A stretch of DNA of 64,000 nucleotides from Photobacterium carnosum. GTDB taxonomy: Bacteria > Pseudomonadota > Gammaproteobacteria > Enterobacterales > Vibrionaceae. Position 1 is the stretch's first letter; each line of letters starts with the position of its first letter. Made by a program: the position numbers and the translations under genes. The stretch covers positions 42,703 through 106,702 of the forward strand of contig NZ_NPIB01000016.1 in NCBI RefSeq assembly GCF_002849605.1, written 5' to 3'. Of the stretch, positions 1 to 9,700 are shown one piece after another. The notes below the pieces were generated by a model. It saw only the letters and a program-made list of their open reading frames with translations. It was not told where the DNA came from and ran no database searches.

Positions 1-1802
1 ATAGACTGAGTAGGGATCGCATCACGGTACATCTTGTGTGAACGGATCTTGTTCATGAAACGCTCAACAAGGTCACAAGCGATGTCATCTACACGAGCAT
101 CGTTGTTACCAAATTTAGGGTAATCACCTTCAATGCTGAAGTCTACGGCTACGCCATCTTCATCACGGATTGGTGTTACTTTAGCGTATTTGATTGCAGA
201 TAGTGAGTCAGCTGCAACAGATAGACCAGCGATACCACAAGCCATTGTACGCTTGATGTCACGATCGTGTAGAGCCATAAGCGATGCTTCGTAGCTGTAC
301 TTGTCGTGGCTCCAGTGAATAGCGTTTAGCGCTGAAACGTAAGTTGTTGCTAACCAATCCATGAAGTGATCTAGACGAGCTAGAACATTTTCGTAATGGA
401 AATCAGCATCAGTGATAGGCTCTTCTTTAGGACCTACTTGGATCTTAAGTTTTTCATCAACGCCGCCGTTGATTGCGTAAAGCATAGTTTTAGCAAGGTT
501 AGCACGTGCACCGAAGAACTGCATTTGCTTACCAACAACCATTGGCGATACACAACAAGCGATAGCATAATCGTCAGAATTCATATCTGGACGCATTAGG
601 TCATCGTTTTCGTACTGGATAGAAGAAGTATCGATAGATACTTTCGCACAGAACTTCTTGAAGCCTACAGGTAGTTGCTCAGACCAAAGAACAGTGATGT
701 TTGGCTCTGGAGAAGGACCCATTGTGTATAGGCTGTTTAGGAAACGGAAGTTAGAACGAGTAACTAGTGTACGACCGTCAAGACCCATACCACCCATTGA
801 TTCTGTTGCCCAGATTGGGTCACCAGAGAACAATTCATCGTATTCAGGAGTACGTAGGAAACGAACCATACGTAGCTTCATTACGAAGTGGTCGATCATT
901 TCTTGAGCTTGTGCTTCAGTGATCTTACCATCAGCGATATCACGCTCGATGAAGATGTCTAGGAAAGTCGAAGTACGACCTAGAGACATTGCAGCACCGT
1001 TTTGTGATTTAACTGCAGCTAGGTAGCCGAAGTAAGTCCACTGGATAGCTTCTTGTGCAGAAGTTGCAGGAAGAGAGATATCACGACCGTATTTAGCAGC
1101 CATAGTCTTGATTTGACCAAGAGCACGGTGCTGTTCACAGATCTCTTCACGACGTTGCATAGTCATTTGAAGATCTTCGCCGTTTTCAAACATCTTTTCT
1201 AGAGATTTGAATTGAGCTAGCTTGTCAGCCATTAACTTGTCGATACCGTAAAGTGCGATACGACGGTAGTCACCAATGATACGACCACGGCCGTATGCAT
1301 CAGGAAGACCAGTTAGAATACCAGACTTACGACATTTGATGATTGAAGGAGTGTAGATATCGAAAACACCTTGGTTGTGTGTTTTACGAAGCTCTGAGTA
1401 AACCTTCTTGATAGTAGGATCTAGTTCACGACCGTATACTTTGCATGAATTTTCGATCATGCGGATACCACCGTTAGGGATCAAACCACGCTTAAGAGGC
1501 GTGTCAGTTTGAAGACCTACGATCATTTCAAGTTCTTGGTCGATGTAACCAGCATCATGTGCAGTGATAGTAGAAACAACATCAGTATCGAAATCAACAG
1601 GTGCGTGAGTCGCGTTTTCCTGTTTGATGCCTACCATTACAGCTTCCCAAAGTTTAGCTGTAGCTGGAGTTGCTTCTGTTTCTAGGAAAGAGCCGTCACC
1701 CTCAAAAGGAGTGTAGTTCTTTTGGATAAAGTCACGAACGTTTACTTCGTTCTGCCAATCACCAGCTGTGAAGCCTTCCCATGCAGCAAATTGCTCTGCC
1801 AT
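1..1802 (-). CDS. pflB: pyruvate formate-lyase (formate acetyltransferase), 3' end outside window
   Basis: Glycyl-radical enzyme converting pyruvate and CoA to acetyl-CoA and formate in anaerobic fermentation; cytoplasmic. Reading the minus strand from the ATG at 1802 gives 600 residues beginning MAEQFAAWEGFTAGDW, open to the window edge. The catalytic cysteine pair is visible as ACCVSP, Cys416-Cys417, equivalent to Cys418-419 of the E. coli enzyme. The C-terminal glycyl-radical loop, needed to confirm an active enzyme, lies beyond base 1; the family is about 760 residues. It follows focA by 57 bp on the same strand, the usual focA-pflB operon order. Confidence 0.97.
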   Translation of the reverse strand, partial: MAEQFAAWEGFTAGDWQNEVNVRDFIQKNYTPFEGDGSFLETEATPATAKLWEAVMVGIKQENATHAPVDFDTDVVSTITAHDAGYIDQELEMIVGLQTDTPLKRGLIPNGGIRMIENSCKVYGRELDPTIKKVYSELRKTHNQGVFDIYTPSIIKCRKSGILTGLPDAYGRGRIIGDYRRIALYGIDKLMADKLAQFKSLEKMFENGEDLQMTMQRREEICEQHRALGQIKTMAAKYGRDISLPATSAQEAIQWTYFGYLAAVKSQNGAAMSLGRTSTFLDIFIERDIADGKITEAQAQEMIDHFVMKLRMVRFLRTPEYDELFSGDPIWATESMGGMGLDGRTLVTRSNFRFLNSLYTMGPSPEPNITVLWSEQLPVGFKKFCAKVSIDTSSIQYENDDLMRPDMNSDDYAIACCVSPMVVGKQMQFFGARANLAKTMLYAINGGVDEKLKIQVGPKEEPITDADFHYENVLARLDHFMDWLATTYVSALNAIHWSHDKYSYEASLMALHDRDIKRTMACGIAGLSVAADSLSAIKYAKVTPIRDEDGVAVDFSIEGDYPKFGNNDARVDDIACDLVERFMNKIRSHKMYRDAIPTQS

Positions 1803-1859
1803 TGTATACCTACCTATTACTATTCAGTAGAAAAAAAATAAGTGTTACCGTGTTAAAAC

Positions 1860-2726
1860 TTAATGATGGCTATTGCCGTTAAGTTCTGGACGACGGTGAA
1901 TAACCCAATATGTTAGTCCAACTAATACGCCACCACCAATGATATTACCAATGGTTACTGGGATTAGATTGTTTATAACGAAATTATGTACAGTTAAATC
2001 TGCAAATTGAGCAGGATTTACACCTGTCATGGTCCAAAATTCAGGACCAGAGAATGCATGAATTACGATGCCCATTGGGATCATAAACATATTTGCAATA
2101 CAGTGCTCAAAACCACATGCAACAAACATTGCAACTGGCAGCAACATTACCATAACTTTATCAGTGGCACTACGGCATGAAAAAGTCATCCATGTTGCAA
2201 GACAAACCATTAGGTTACATAGCATACCTAAAACAACAGCTTGTCCAAAATCATGATGAAGTTTATGTTGTGCGATTTTCATTGCATTAATACCCCATTG
2301 GCCATTCGCACCAAGGTGTTGTTTTGCAATCCAAATACATGCAACAAAGAAAATTGCGCCAACGAAGTTACCGAGGTAAACAATGCCCCAGTTTTTCATT
2401 AACTGACCAGTAGTAATGCGACCGCTTGCACGAGCAACAGTGGTTAATACAGAAGAGGTAAATAGCTCACCGCCACATATAACTACTAGGATTAAACCTA
2501 ACGTAAAGGCTAGACCACCGGCAAATTTAGACATACCCCAAGGCATATCACCTGCGCCAGTCGTTACTGTTGTATAAAATACAAAAGCAATTGAAATAAA
2601 CACACCGGCAGTTATCGCTAAAAAGAATGACTGTAACGGGTGTTTTGTTGCTTTATAAACGCCGACTTCTTCGGCTTTATGTGCCATTGCTGGTGGCATC
2701 AGTGAGTCAAAAGGATTGTTTTCCAT
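1860..2726 (-). CDS. focA: formate channel FocA (FNT family)
   Basis: Pentameric inner-membrane formate/nitrite-family channel that exports or re-imports the formate made by PflB. The 288-residue protein starts MENNPFDSLMPPAMAHKAEE, the cytoplasmic N-terminal helix typical of FocA, then has six hydrophobic segments from about residue 30 to 275 and ends in a short polar tail (HRRPELNGNSHH). Length matches the family (about 285). It is the first gene of the leftward focA-pflB unit, with an FNR-like site 70-85 bp upstream of the ATG, so induction without oxygen is expected. Confidence 0.95.
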   Translation of the reverse strand: MENNPFDSLMPPAMAHKAEEVGVYKATKHPLQSFFLAITAGVFISIAFVFYTTVTTGAGDMPWGMSKFAGGLAFTLGLILVVICGGELFTSSVLTTVARASGRITTGQLMKNWGIVYLGNFVGAIFFVACIWIAKQHLGANGQWGINAMKIAQHKLHHDFGQAVVLGMLCNLMVCLATWMTFSCRSATDKVMVMLLPVAMFVACGFEHCIANMFMIPMGIVIHAFSGPEFWTMTGVNPAQFADLTVHNFVINNLIPVTIGNIIGGGVLVGLTYWVIHRRPELNGNSHH

Positions 2727-2797
2727 TTTTACTGGCGTGCTCTTTAATGGTTTAAGTTTGGCTGCCAGAATAATAGCAAAGGTTGTGAATCATAAAT

Positions 2798-2811
2798 TTG
2801 ATCTGGATCAT
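2798..2811 (-). promoter_or_regulatory. FNR-like binding site upstream of focA-pflB
   Basis: TTGATCTGGATCAT matches the FNR consensus TTGAT-N4-ATCAA at nine of ten defined positions. Its centre is about 78 bp before the focA start, and focA-pflB is a known FNR target in enteric bacteria. I did not find a convincing -10/-35 pair to place it relative to a transcription start. Confidence 0.6.
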
Positions 2812-3154
2812 TGCGGTGAAAATTTATAACAAAATTAGACATATTGTTACAGTTTAAGATAATGTAATTAATTGAATTTAAAGAGTATAATTTTTTTTGA
2901 AAAAACTAAAAAAAATTTTAATGTAATTTTGTTTCATAATTATTCGGTCATGATTACAAAATTCATCTCCTTTATTAATCAATGACTTATGTTTTTTTGA
3001 ATTTTTTTTAACGTATTTATGTCGCTATAAAAAATATTGATTCAACTTTTTTTATATTTACCTTTATCGATGAATAGCACTCATTAATATAGATTAAGTC
3101 TATACTGTAACGGTATAGTATAATTATATTGATGAATATATATGCAAAATCAAT

Positions 3155-3184
3155 AAAAGCCGATATCAATGATGGTCGGCTTTT
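3155..3184 (-). terminator. intrinsic terminator of xthA
   Basis: Nine-base perfect stem AAAAGCCGA (3155-3163) and TCGGCTTTT (3176-3184) with a 12-base loop, 50-80 bp past the xthA stop. On the minus strand the 3' arm ends in four U. The stem is symmetric, so it could work in both directions. Confidence 0.75.
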
Positions 3185-3236
3185 AGATGTAATTATTAGT
3201 TTGAGTAACTATGGTTATTATTACTTAATTAAAAAA

Positions 3237-4046
3237 TTAATCGGTAAAAGTAGACCAAATTGGGGCGTGATCTGAAGGCTTTTCAATGCCACGGAGTTCG
3301 TAATCAATACCTGATTCTGTACAACGATCAGCCAATGTCGGTGTGGCTAAAATTACATCAATACGTAAGCCTCTATTATCAATAAAGCCTTTTGAACGGT
3401 AATCAAACCATGAGAATTGATCATCGACCGTTGGGTGCAGTTGACGGAATGTATCAATAAAACCCCAATCTAATAAGGTTTTCAACCATTGACGCTCAAT
3501 CAGTTGAAATGAACATTTGCCTGTTTTTAACCAGCGTTTAGCGTTTATTGGGCCGATACCAATGTCTAAATCGATAGGACTGATATTAATATCGCCCATT
3601 ACGATAAGTTGTTCATCATTGGTATGTGCAGTATCAAGATAACTCATCAGATCAGCGTAAAACTTTTCTTTTGCAGGAAATTTGGTTTCATGCTTAACGT
3701 TATCCCCTTGAGGAAAATAACCGTTCATTACCGTTATGTTGTTGCCATTTTTTTGTTTAAAGGTTGCCATGATCATGCGACGCTGGGCTTCGTCATCATC
3801 ACTGGGAAAGCCTTTTTGTACGCTAATAGGTTCTTGCTTACATAGCATAGCGACACCGTAATGGGCTTTTTGACCATGAAAGTAGACTTTGTATCCCATT
3901 GCTTCTACATCCGCTAACGGAAAAGCGTCGTCATGAACTTTAATTTCTTGTAAACCGATAACGTCAGGCTGATGCTTATCAATAATAGCTTGAAGTTGAT
4001 GTAAGCGAGCACGTAGCCCATTGATGTTAAAAGAAATAACTTTCAT
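3237..4046 (-). CDS. xthA: exodeoxyribonuclease III
   Basis: Mg-dependent AP endonuclease and 3'-5' exonuclease of base excision repair. From the ATG at 4046 the protein is 269 residues, beginning [19 protein letters not shown], essentially the length of E. coli ExoIII (268). The reading frame is open 16 codons further upstream, but the homologous N-terminus starts here. Visible family motifs are GLQEIKVHD (metal-binding Glu), [21 protein letters not shown] and the C-terminal SDHAPIW with the catalytic Asp-His. Monocistronic, with its own terminator. Confidence 0.95.
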   Translation of the reverse strand: MKVISFNINGLRARLHQLQAIIDKHQPDVIGLQEIKVHDDAFPLADVEAMGYKVYFHGQKAHYGVAMLCKQEPISVQKGFPSDDDEAQRRMIMATFKQKNGNNITVMNGYFPQGDNVKHETKFPAKEKFYADLMSYLDTAHTNDEQLIVMGDINISPIDLDIGIGPINAKRWLKTGKCSFQLIERQWLKTLLDWGFIDTFRQLHPTVDDQFSWFDYRSKGFIDNRGLRIDVILATPTLADRCTESGIDYELRGIEKPSDHAPIWSTFTD

Positions 4047-4157
4047 ATTTAGTATCCATAACTGCGAATGATTATTGGTTACTGATATTAGCACATTGCT
4101 CTATCACTTCAATATATGATCATTTCAATCAGGAGCGATCATATCTATAGTGTAAGT

Positions 4158-4385
4158 TTATTTGGGTATAAACGAGTATGCAGGCCTAACCCCGTGACGA
4201 TGGTGATGGTGAAAGTTAACGATAAACCCAATGTTGTAATAACGAATTTCAGCTATCCAGTCATTTTTTCTTATTATCGTGAGATGTTCACTGTCACTGA
4301 GTAATGCAGAAGACGGCTGATCATCAATAATCAGTATCTTGATCTGTTTCCAATTTATGTTGGTATGGGGAGATGCTTCTGTCAT
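4158..4385 (-). CDS. small hypothetical protein (75 aa), uncertain
   Basis: Open frame of 75 codons starting MTEASPHTNINWKQIKILI, with GGA a few bases upstream of the ATG at 4385; an 11-codon longer version from 4418 lacks a ribosome-binding site. The protein has no clear membrane segment and carries a His-rich patch (FHHHHRHG) near its end. I recognise no family. A 62-codon frame on the opposite strand (4116-4304) overlaps it, so coding status is uncertain. It lies between xthA and the terminator of the tRNA array, in an otherwise gene-free 460 bp. Confidence 0.3.
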   Translation of the reverse strand: MTEASPHTNINWKQIKILIIDDQPSSALLSDSEHLTIIRKNDWIAEIRYYNIGFIVNFHHHHRHGVRPAYSFIPK

Positions 4386-4472
4386 AACGATCCATATACT
4401 ATATGAATTATCATACATATTTATTGGCTAGTCTGATGAGTTGATCGTGTGACGTGATTTATTTTTGATATG

Positions 4473-4499
4473 AAAAAGCCAGCTGCTAAGCAACTGGCT
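4473..4499 (-). terminator. intrinsic terminator of the tRNA-Tyr array
   Basis: On the minus strand AGCCAGTTGC, a three-base TTA loop, then GCAGCTGGCT followed by T5: a ten-pair stem with one G-U pair. It lies 8 bp downstream of the last tRNA gene in the direction of transcription. Confidence 0.85.
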
Positions 4500-4506
4500 G
4501 AAATGA

Positions 4507-4591
4507 TGGTGGTGGGAGAAGGATTCGAACCTTCGAAGGCGATGCCGGCAGATTTACAATCTGCTCCCTTTGGCCACTCGGGAATCCCACC
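4507..4591 (-). tRNA. tRNA-Tyr(GUA), copy 6 in transcription order
   Basis: 85 nt including encoded CCA. Acceptor arms GGTGGGA/TCCCACC, anticodon loop TTGTAAA with anticodon GUA between GCAGA/TCTGC arms, long class II variable arm, and T-loop GGTTCGAATCC. It is followed directly by the array terminator. Confidence 0.97.
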
Positions 4592-4680
4592 ACGGGATGT
4601 TGCTATAGTTATTTGTTGCTAGTGTAATTAAAGCTCACTTTAACCACTGAAATGCTGTTATTAACAACGTTTCAAAATGA

Positions 4681-4765
4681 TGGTGGTGGGAGAAGGATTC
4701 GAACCTTCGAAGGCGATGCCGGCAGATTTACAATCTGCTCCCTTTGGCCACTCGGGAATCCCACC
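4681..4765 (-). tRNA. tRNA-Tyr(GUA), copy 5 in transcription order
   Basis: 85 nt, same sequence as the neighbouring copies, with encoded CCA and anticodon GUA. It is separated from the next copy by an 89-bp spacer that is itself repeated. Confidence 0.97.
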
Positions 4766-4854
4766 ACGGGATGTTGCTATAGTTATTCGTTACTCTGGTG
4801 ATTAAAGATAACTTTAACCACTGAAATGCTGTTATTAACAACGTTTCAAAATGA

Positions 4855-4939
4855 TGGTGGTGGGAGAAGGATTCGAACCTTCGAAGGCGATGCCGGCAGA
4901 TTTACAATCTGCTCCCTTTGGCCACTCGGGAATCCCACC
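4855..4939 (-). tRNA. tRNA-Tyr(GUA), copy 4 in transcription order
   Basis: 85 nt, same sequence as copies 2, 3, 5 and 6, with encoded CCA and anticodon GUA. Flanked on both sides by near-identical 89-bp spacers. Confidence 0.97.
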
Positions 4940-5028
4940 ATGGGATGTTGCTATAATTATTCGTTACTTTAGTGATTAAAGATAACTTTAACCACTGAAA
5001 TGCTGTTATCAACAACGTTTCAAAATGA

Positions 5029-5113
5029 TGGTGGTGGGAGAAGGATTCGAACCTTCGAAGGCGATGCCGGCAGATTTACAATCTGCTCCCTTTGGCCACT
5101 CGGGAATCCCACC
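5029..5113 (-). tRNA. tRNA-Tyr(GUA), copy 3 in transcription order
   Basis: 85 nt, identical in sequence to the downstream copies, encoded CCA, anticodon GUA. The spacer to copy 4 is 89 bp and the one to copy 2 is 90 bp. Confidence 0.97.
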
Positions 5114-5203
5114 ACGGGATGTTGCTATAGTTATTTGTTGCTAGTGTAATTAAAGCTCACTTTAATTACTAAAAAACCGTAATAAAACAATTTTTCAAAA
5201 TGA

Positions 5204-5288
5204 TGGTGGTGGGAGAAGGATTCGAACCTTCGAAGGCGATGCCGGCAGATTTACAATCTGCTCCCTTTGGCCACTCGGGAATCCCACC
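5204..5288 (-). tRNA. tRNA-Tyr(GUA), copy 2 in transcription order
   Basis: 85 nt, identical to the downstream copies, with encoded CCA and anticodon GUA. The 113-bp spacer before it is longer than the others and only partly shares the repeated spacer sequence. Confidence 0.97.
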
Positions 5289-5401
5289 ACGGGATGTTGC
5301 TTGCTACTCTATTTTTAGTTGCAATAGTTATTTGTTGCTCTGGTGATTAAAGACCACTTTAACCACTGAAAAACTGTTATAAAACAATTCTTCAAAATTA
5401 A

Positions 5402-5486
5402 TGGTGGTGGGGGAAGGATTCGAACCTTCGAAGGCAGTGCCGGCAGATTTACAATCTGCTCCCTTTGGCCACTCGGGAACCCCACC
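5402..5486 (-). tRNA. tRNA-Tyr(GUA), first copy, slightly divergent
   Basis: 85 nt with encoded CCA and anticodon GUA. It differs from the other five: acceptor/T-stem bases read GGTGGGG and CCCCC where the others have GGTGGGA and TCCC, a compensated change that keeps pairing, and the variable arm has GGCACTGCC instead of GGCATCGCC. It lies closest to the promoter. Confidence 0.97.
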
Positions 5487-5501
5487 ACAAGTGCGGGGCG
5501 G

Positions 5502-5529
5502 ATAATAACAAACATTTCAGCGCTGTAAA
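5502..5529 (-). promoter_or_regulatory. predicted promoter of the tRNA-Tyr array
   Basis: On the minus strand TTTACA (-35, 5524-5529), 16 bp, TATTAT (-10, 5502-5507), followed at once by the GC-only stretch CCGCCCCGC before the first tRNA. A GC-rich discriminator is the usual sign of stringent (ppGpp/DksA) control of stable RNA promoters. Confidence 0.65.
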
Positions 5530-5668
5530 CCTTTTTTATCACTATTATCGAGTACTTGCTTGATTTTTCATCAGTAAGCCGATTTTTGCTTAACTTTACA
5601 TTTCTTGACGTTATTCATCCTTTAGTTCAGATATTATTCAGTTAGGATTTTTATGATGGTTTTAATAA

Positions 5669-6742
5669 ATGAAAAAAATGGTCGTAGCAGTATTAGTCGC
5701 AGCAGTTTTATCTGGTAGTTACTTTTACTTTCAAGGAACGTCACACGCTGCGCAAGATAAATCACCGCCCGCGTCATCGTCACGTGTTGTGTCTGTGACA
5801 ACGGGAGAGGTTAGTTCTTTAGCTGTTGCTCAATCACTTTCATTAGTGGGTAAGTTGAATGCGGAACATGCCGTTAATATTGCAGCAGAAGTTTCGGCTA
5901 AAATAAAAACGATTGCAGTTGCTGTTAATAGTACGGTCAAGAAAGGCCAACTATTAATTCAACTTGATGATGATAAAGCGGTGGCTGCTTATGATGAAGC
6001 CTTAGCCTATCGTAATGATGAAAAGCGAAAACTGACTGAATTTCAGCGTTTATTGTCTCGTGGTGCTATTACTAAAACTGAAATTGATGCTCAAGCTGCC
6101 AATACAAGTATTGCCAATGCTCGTTTAAAAGCGGCTTTAGCGAATCTTAATGATCATGCTATTCGAGCGCCGTTTAATGGCACTGTTGGGTTCTACGATT
6201 TTAGTCCAGGTCATATGGTAGCAGCAGGCGGTGAATTATTTAATTTTGATGACCTTTCCTCTATGCGTCTGGATATTGAAGTGCCAGAGCAATATATCTC
6301 TTCTTTAACGGTTGGAATTAACGTTACCGCAAAAAGCCAAGCGTGGGGTGATCGTACCTTTACAGGTAAAATTCAAGCCATTGATTCGCGTGTTCAATCA
6401 GATTCTTTAAATATTAAAGTCCGCGTAGTGTTTGAAAATAGCGATCATGCTTTAAAACCAGGAATGTTACTTGCGACAGAACTTGATTTTATTCCGCAAC
6501 AACAAGCGATTATCCCCGTACAAGCCTTAGAATATTCAGGCACTAAACGTTATGTTTATCTTGTTGACCCACAACAAAAAGTACACCGAACCTTGGTGGC
6601 TCTGGGTGAGCGTATTGATAATAATGTTGTTATTAAAAAAGGCTTAAAAACAGGCGATCGTATTGTTGTGCAAGGATTAGTGAATATGCGTGACGGTATA
6701 ACCATTAAAGACATTACTCCTGCTGTTGGAGTAACGAGCTAA
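5669..6742 (+). CDS. RND efflux periplasmic adaptor (membrane fusion protein)
   Basis: HlyD/AcrA-type adaptor linking the inner-membrane RND pump to an outer-membrane channel. 357 residues: an N-terminal signal/anchor segment (residues 1-28, no lipobox Cys), a lipoyl half-motif around residues 75-105 (VSAKIKTIAVAVNSTVKKGQ), an alpha-hairpin at about 105-155, the second lipoyl half (NDHAIRAPFNGTVGF), then beta-barrel and membrane-proximal domains to the end. Its stop codon overlaps the ATG of the pump gene by one base, so the two are translationally linked. No TolC-like gene or regulator is adjacent; substrate unknown. Confidence 0.9.
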   Translation: MKKMVVAVLVAAVLSGSYFYFQGTSHAAQDKSPPASSSRVVSVTTGEVSSLAVAQSLSLVGKLNAEHAVNIAAEVSAKIKTIAVAVNSTVKKGQLLIQLDDDKAVAAYDEALAYRNDEKRKLTEFQRLLSRGAITKTEIDAQAANTSIANARLKAALANLNDHAIRAPFNGTVGFYDFSPGHMVAAGGELFNFDDLSSMRLDIEVPEQYISSLTVGINVTAKSQAWGDRTFTGKIQAIDSRVQSDSLNIKVRVVFENSDHALKPGMLLATELDFIPQQQAIIPVQALEYSGTKRYVYLVDPQQKVHRTLVALGERIDNNVVIKKGLKTGDRIVVQGLVNMRDGITIKDITPAVGVTS

Positions 6743-9700
6743 TGTGGTTATCAGATATTTCAGTAAAACGGCCAGTGGTGGCTATTGTATTAAGTTTGCT
6801 GTTGTGTGTGTTTGGTATCGTTTCCTTTTCAAAACTAGCCGTTCGTGAAATGCCAGATATTGAAAGTCCTGTTGTGACTATTATGACAACTTATGACGGC
6901 ACTTCAGCAACGGTAATGGAAAGCCAAGTGACCACCCCGATAGAAGATGAATTATCAGGGATCAGTGGTATTGATAACATTACCTCCGTTACCCGTAATG
7001 GTATGTCGCGGATCACGGTTGAATTTGATATGGATTGGGATCTCACTGAAGGTGTCAGTGATATTCGTGATGCGGTTGCTCGTGCACAACGTCGCCTTCC
7101 TGATGATGCCAATGATCCGATAGTATCGAAAGATAACGGTTCAGGTGAGCCTGCGATCTACATTAATTTATCGTCATCTGAAATGGATCGTACCCAATTA
7201 ACGGATTACGCTCAGCGAGTATTAGAAGATCGTTTCAGTCTTTTAAATGGTGTTAGCTCAGTCAGTCTTAGTGGCGGTTTGTACAAGGTAATGTATGTAA
7301 AATTACAACCGACACTAATGGCCGGCCGAGGTGTTACCACCAAAGATATCGTTAATGCATTAAATGATGAAAACGTTGAATTACCCGGTGGCGAAGTTCG
7401 TAACGATCAAACGGTGATGTCCGTTCGTACCGCGCGACTTTACCAAACCGTTGATGATTTTAAATATTTGATGATCCATAAAACAGACACTGGCACTCCT
7501 ATTTATTTAAAAGATGTCGCAGACGTTACGATTGGTGCTGAAAATGAAAATTCAACCTTTAAAAGTAATGGTGCCGTTAATTTAAGTTTAGGCATTGTGA
7601 CTATGTCCGATGCTAATCCGCTTGATGTGGCTAAAGAAGTGCGTGCTGAAGTTGCTAAAATGCAGCAATTTTTACCTAAAGGCGCTTCACTGACGCTTGA
7701 TTATGATGCCACCGTGTTCATTGATCGTTCAATTAGTGAAGTTTACAGCACGTTATTAGTAACCGGCGCTTTGGTTATTTTGGTGCTGTATATTTTTATT
7801 GGCCAAGTGCGAGCAACGTTAATTCCTGCCGTTACGGTGCCAGTGTCCTTAATCTCAGCTTTTATCACCGCTTATTTCTTTGGTTTTTCAATTAACTTAT
7901 TAACCTTGATGGCGTTAATTTTAGCGATTGGATTGGTGGTTGATGATGCGATTGTGGTGGTTGAAAACGTTTTCCACCATTTACAACGTGGAGAATCACC
8001 ATTACTAGCTGCTTATAAAGGCACTCGTGAAGTTGGATTTGCGGTGGTGGCAACGACTGCAGTGTTAGTGATGGTGTTTTTACCGATATCGTTTATGGAA
8101 GGCATGGTGGGGCGTTTATTTACTGAGTTCTCAGTGTTACTGGCGATGTCAGTGATCTTCTCATCATTAATTGCTTTAACGCTAACCCCTGTTATGTGTA
8201 GTAAATTACTGCAAGTGAATGTGAAGCCAAATCGTTTTAATCTATGGATTGATCGTCAATTTGATAAATTAGAACATGGTTACCGTCGTATGGTAACGGT
8301 GGCCGTTAATAAACGGTTTGTCGCACCGTTGGTGGTGTTAGCGTGTATTGTAGCCAGCGCAGGATTAATGAAAGTGATCCCCGCACAACTTGCACCACAG
8401 GAAGATCGTGGGGTGTTATTTGCGTTTGTTAAAGGTGCAGAAGGTACCAGTTATAACCGTATGATCGGCAATATGGATCAAGTTGAAGCGCGTTTATTGC
8501 CGCTATTAGGCAAAGGGATCTTAAAATCAGTCAGTATTCAATCGCCGGCCTTTGGTGGTCGAGCAGGAGATCAAACGGGCTTTGTGATCATGCAATTAGA
8601 AGATTGGAATGATCGTACTGTTGGGGCACAACAGGCATTGGGAATCATAAGTAAGACGCTAGCGGGTATTCCCGATGTGCGAGTGATGCCGATGATGCCT
8701 GGTTTTCGAGGTGGATCATCAGAACCTGTCCAATTTGTATTAGGCGGTGCGGATTACCAAGAGCTATTTAAATGGGCGACCAAGTTGCAACATATTGCTG
8801 AAGATAGCCCATTAATGGAAGGGGCTGATTTAGATTACGCTGAAACAACCCCTGAGCTGTTAGTGAATGTAAATCGTGACCGTGCGGCGGAACTAGGTAT
8901 TCCCGTCACTGAAATCGCGGAAACATTAGAAGTGATGCTTGGCGGTCGCAGTGAAACAACCTTCGTTGATCGCGGTGAGGAATACGATGTTTATCTTCGT
9001 GGTGATGAAAATAGCTTTAATAGTTCAACCGATCTTAGTCAGATTTATCTACGGGCGAAAAATGGCAAGCTGGTTACACTTGATACCGTGGCGTCTATTG
9101 ATGAAGTGGCATCAGCACAAAAATTAAGTCATCATCAAAAACAGAAATCGATCACCTTAAAAGCGAACCTTTCAAAGGGTTATACGCTAGGTGATGCGCT
9201 TGATTTCTTAGATCAACAAGCAATAGATACCTTACCTTCTGATATCTCCATTAGCTATGCTGGTGAATCACAAGATTTTCGAGATAACCAAAGTAGTATC
9301 GCTGTAGTGTTTGGCTTGGCGTTATTGGTGGCTTATTTAGTACTTGCAGCGCAGTTTGAAAGCTTTATTAACCCGCTGGTGGTTATGCTAACCGTACCGA
9401 TGGGGATCTTTGGTGGTCTTGCTGGATTATGGATAATGGGACAAGGGCTCAATATTTATAGCCAGATTGGGATGATCATGTTGATTGGTATGGTGACGAA
9501 AAACGGTATTTTAATCGTTGAATTTGCTAACCAATTGCGTGATAAAGGGATTGAGTTTGAACAAGCGATTGTTGATGCGTCAGTACGTCGATTACGACCT
9601 ATTTTAATGACCGCGTTTACAACATTATTTGGTTCTTTACCGTTGATTCTATCAACTGGCGCAGGTGCTGAAAGTCGTATCGCAGTGGGTACGGTGGTGT

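Larger units (their letters stand above)
2727..3236. other. AT-rich intergenic region between focA and xthA
   Basis: About 510 bp without a gene. It holds the FNR-like site at 2798-2811 next to focA and the xthA terminator at 3155-3184. The stretch between (about 2820-3120) is very AT-rich with poly-T and poly-A runs. It probably contains the focA promoters, but I cannot single one out. Confidence 0.6.

Noticed and set aside
4507..5486. Regular repeats with spacers suggesting a CRISPR array
   Set aside because: Repeat units are complete 85-nt tRNA-Tyr genes and the spacers are themselves near-identical, unlike CRISPR spacers.
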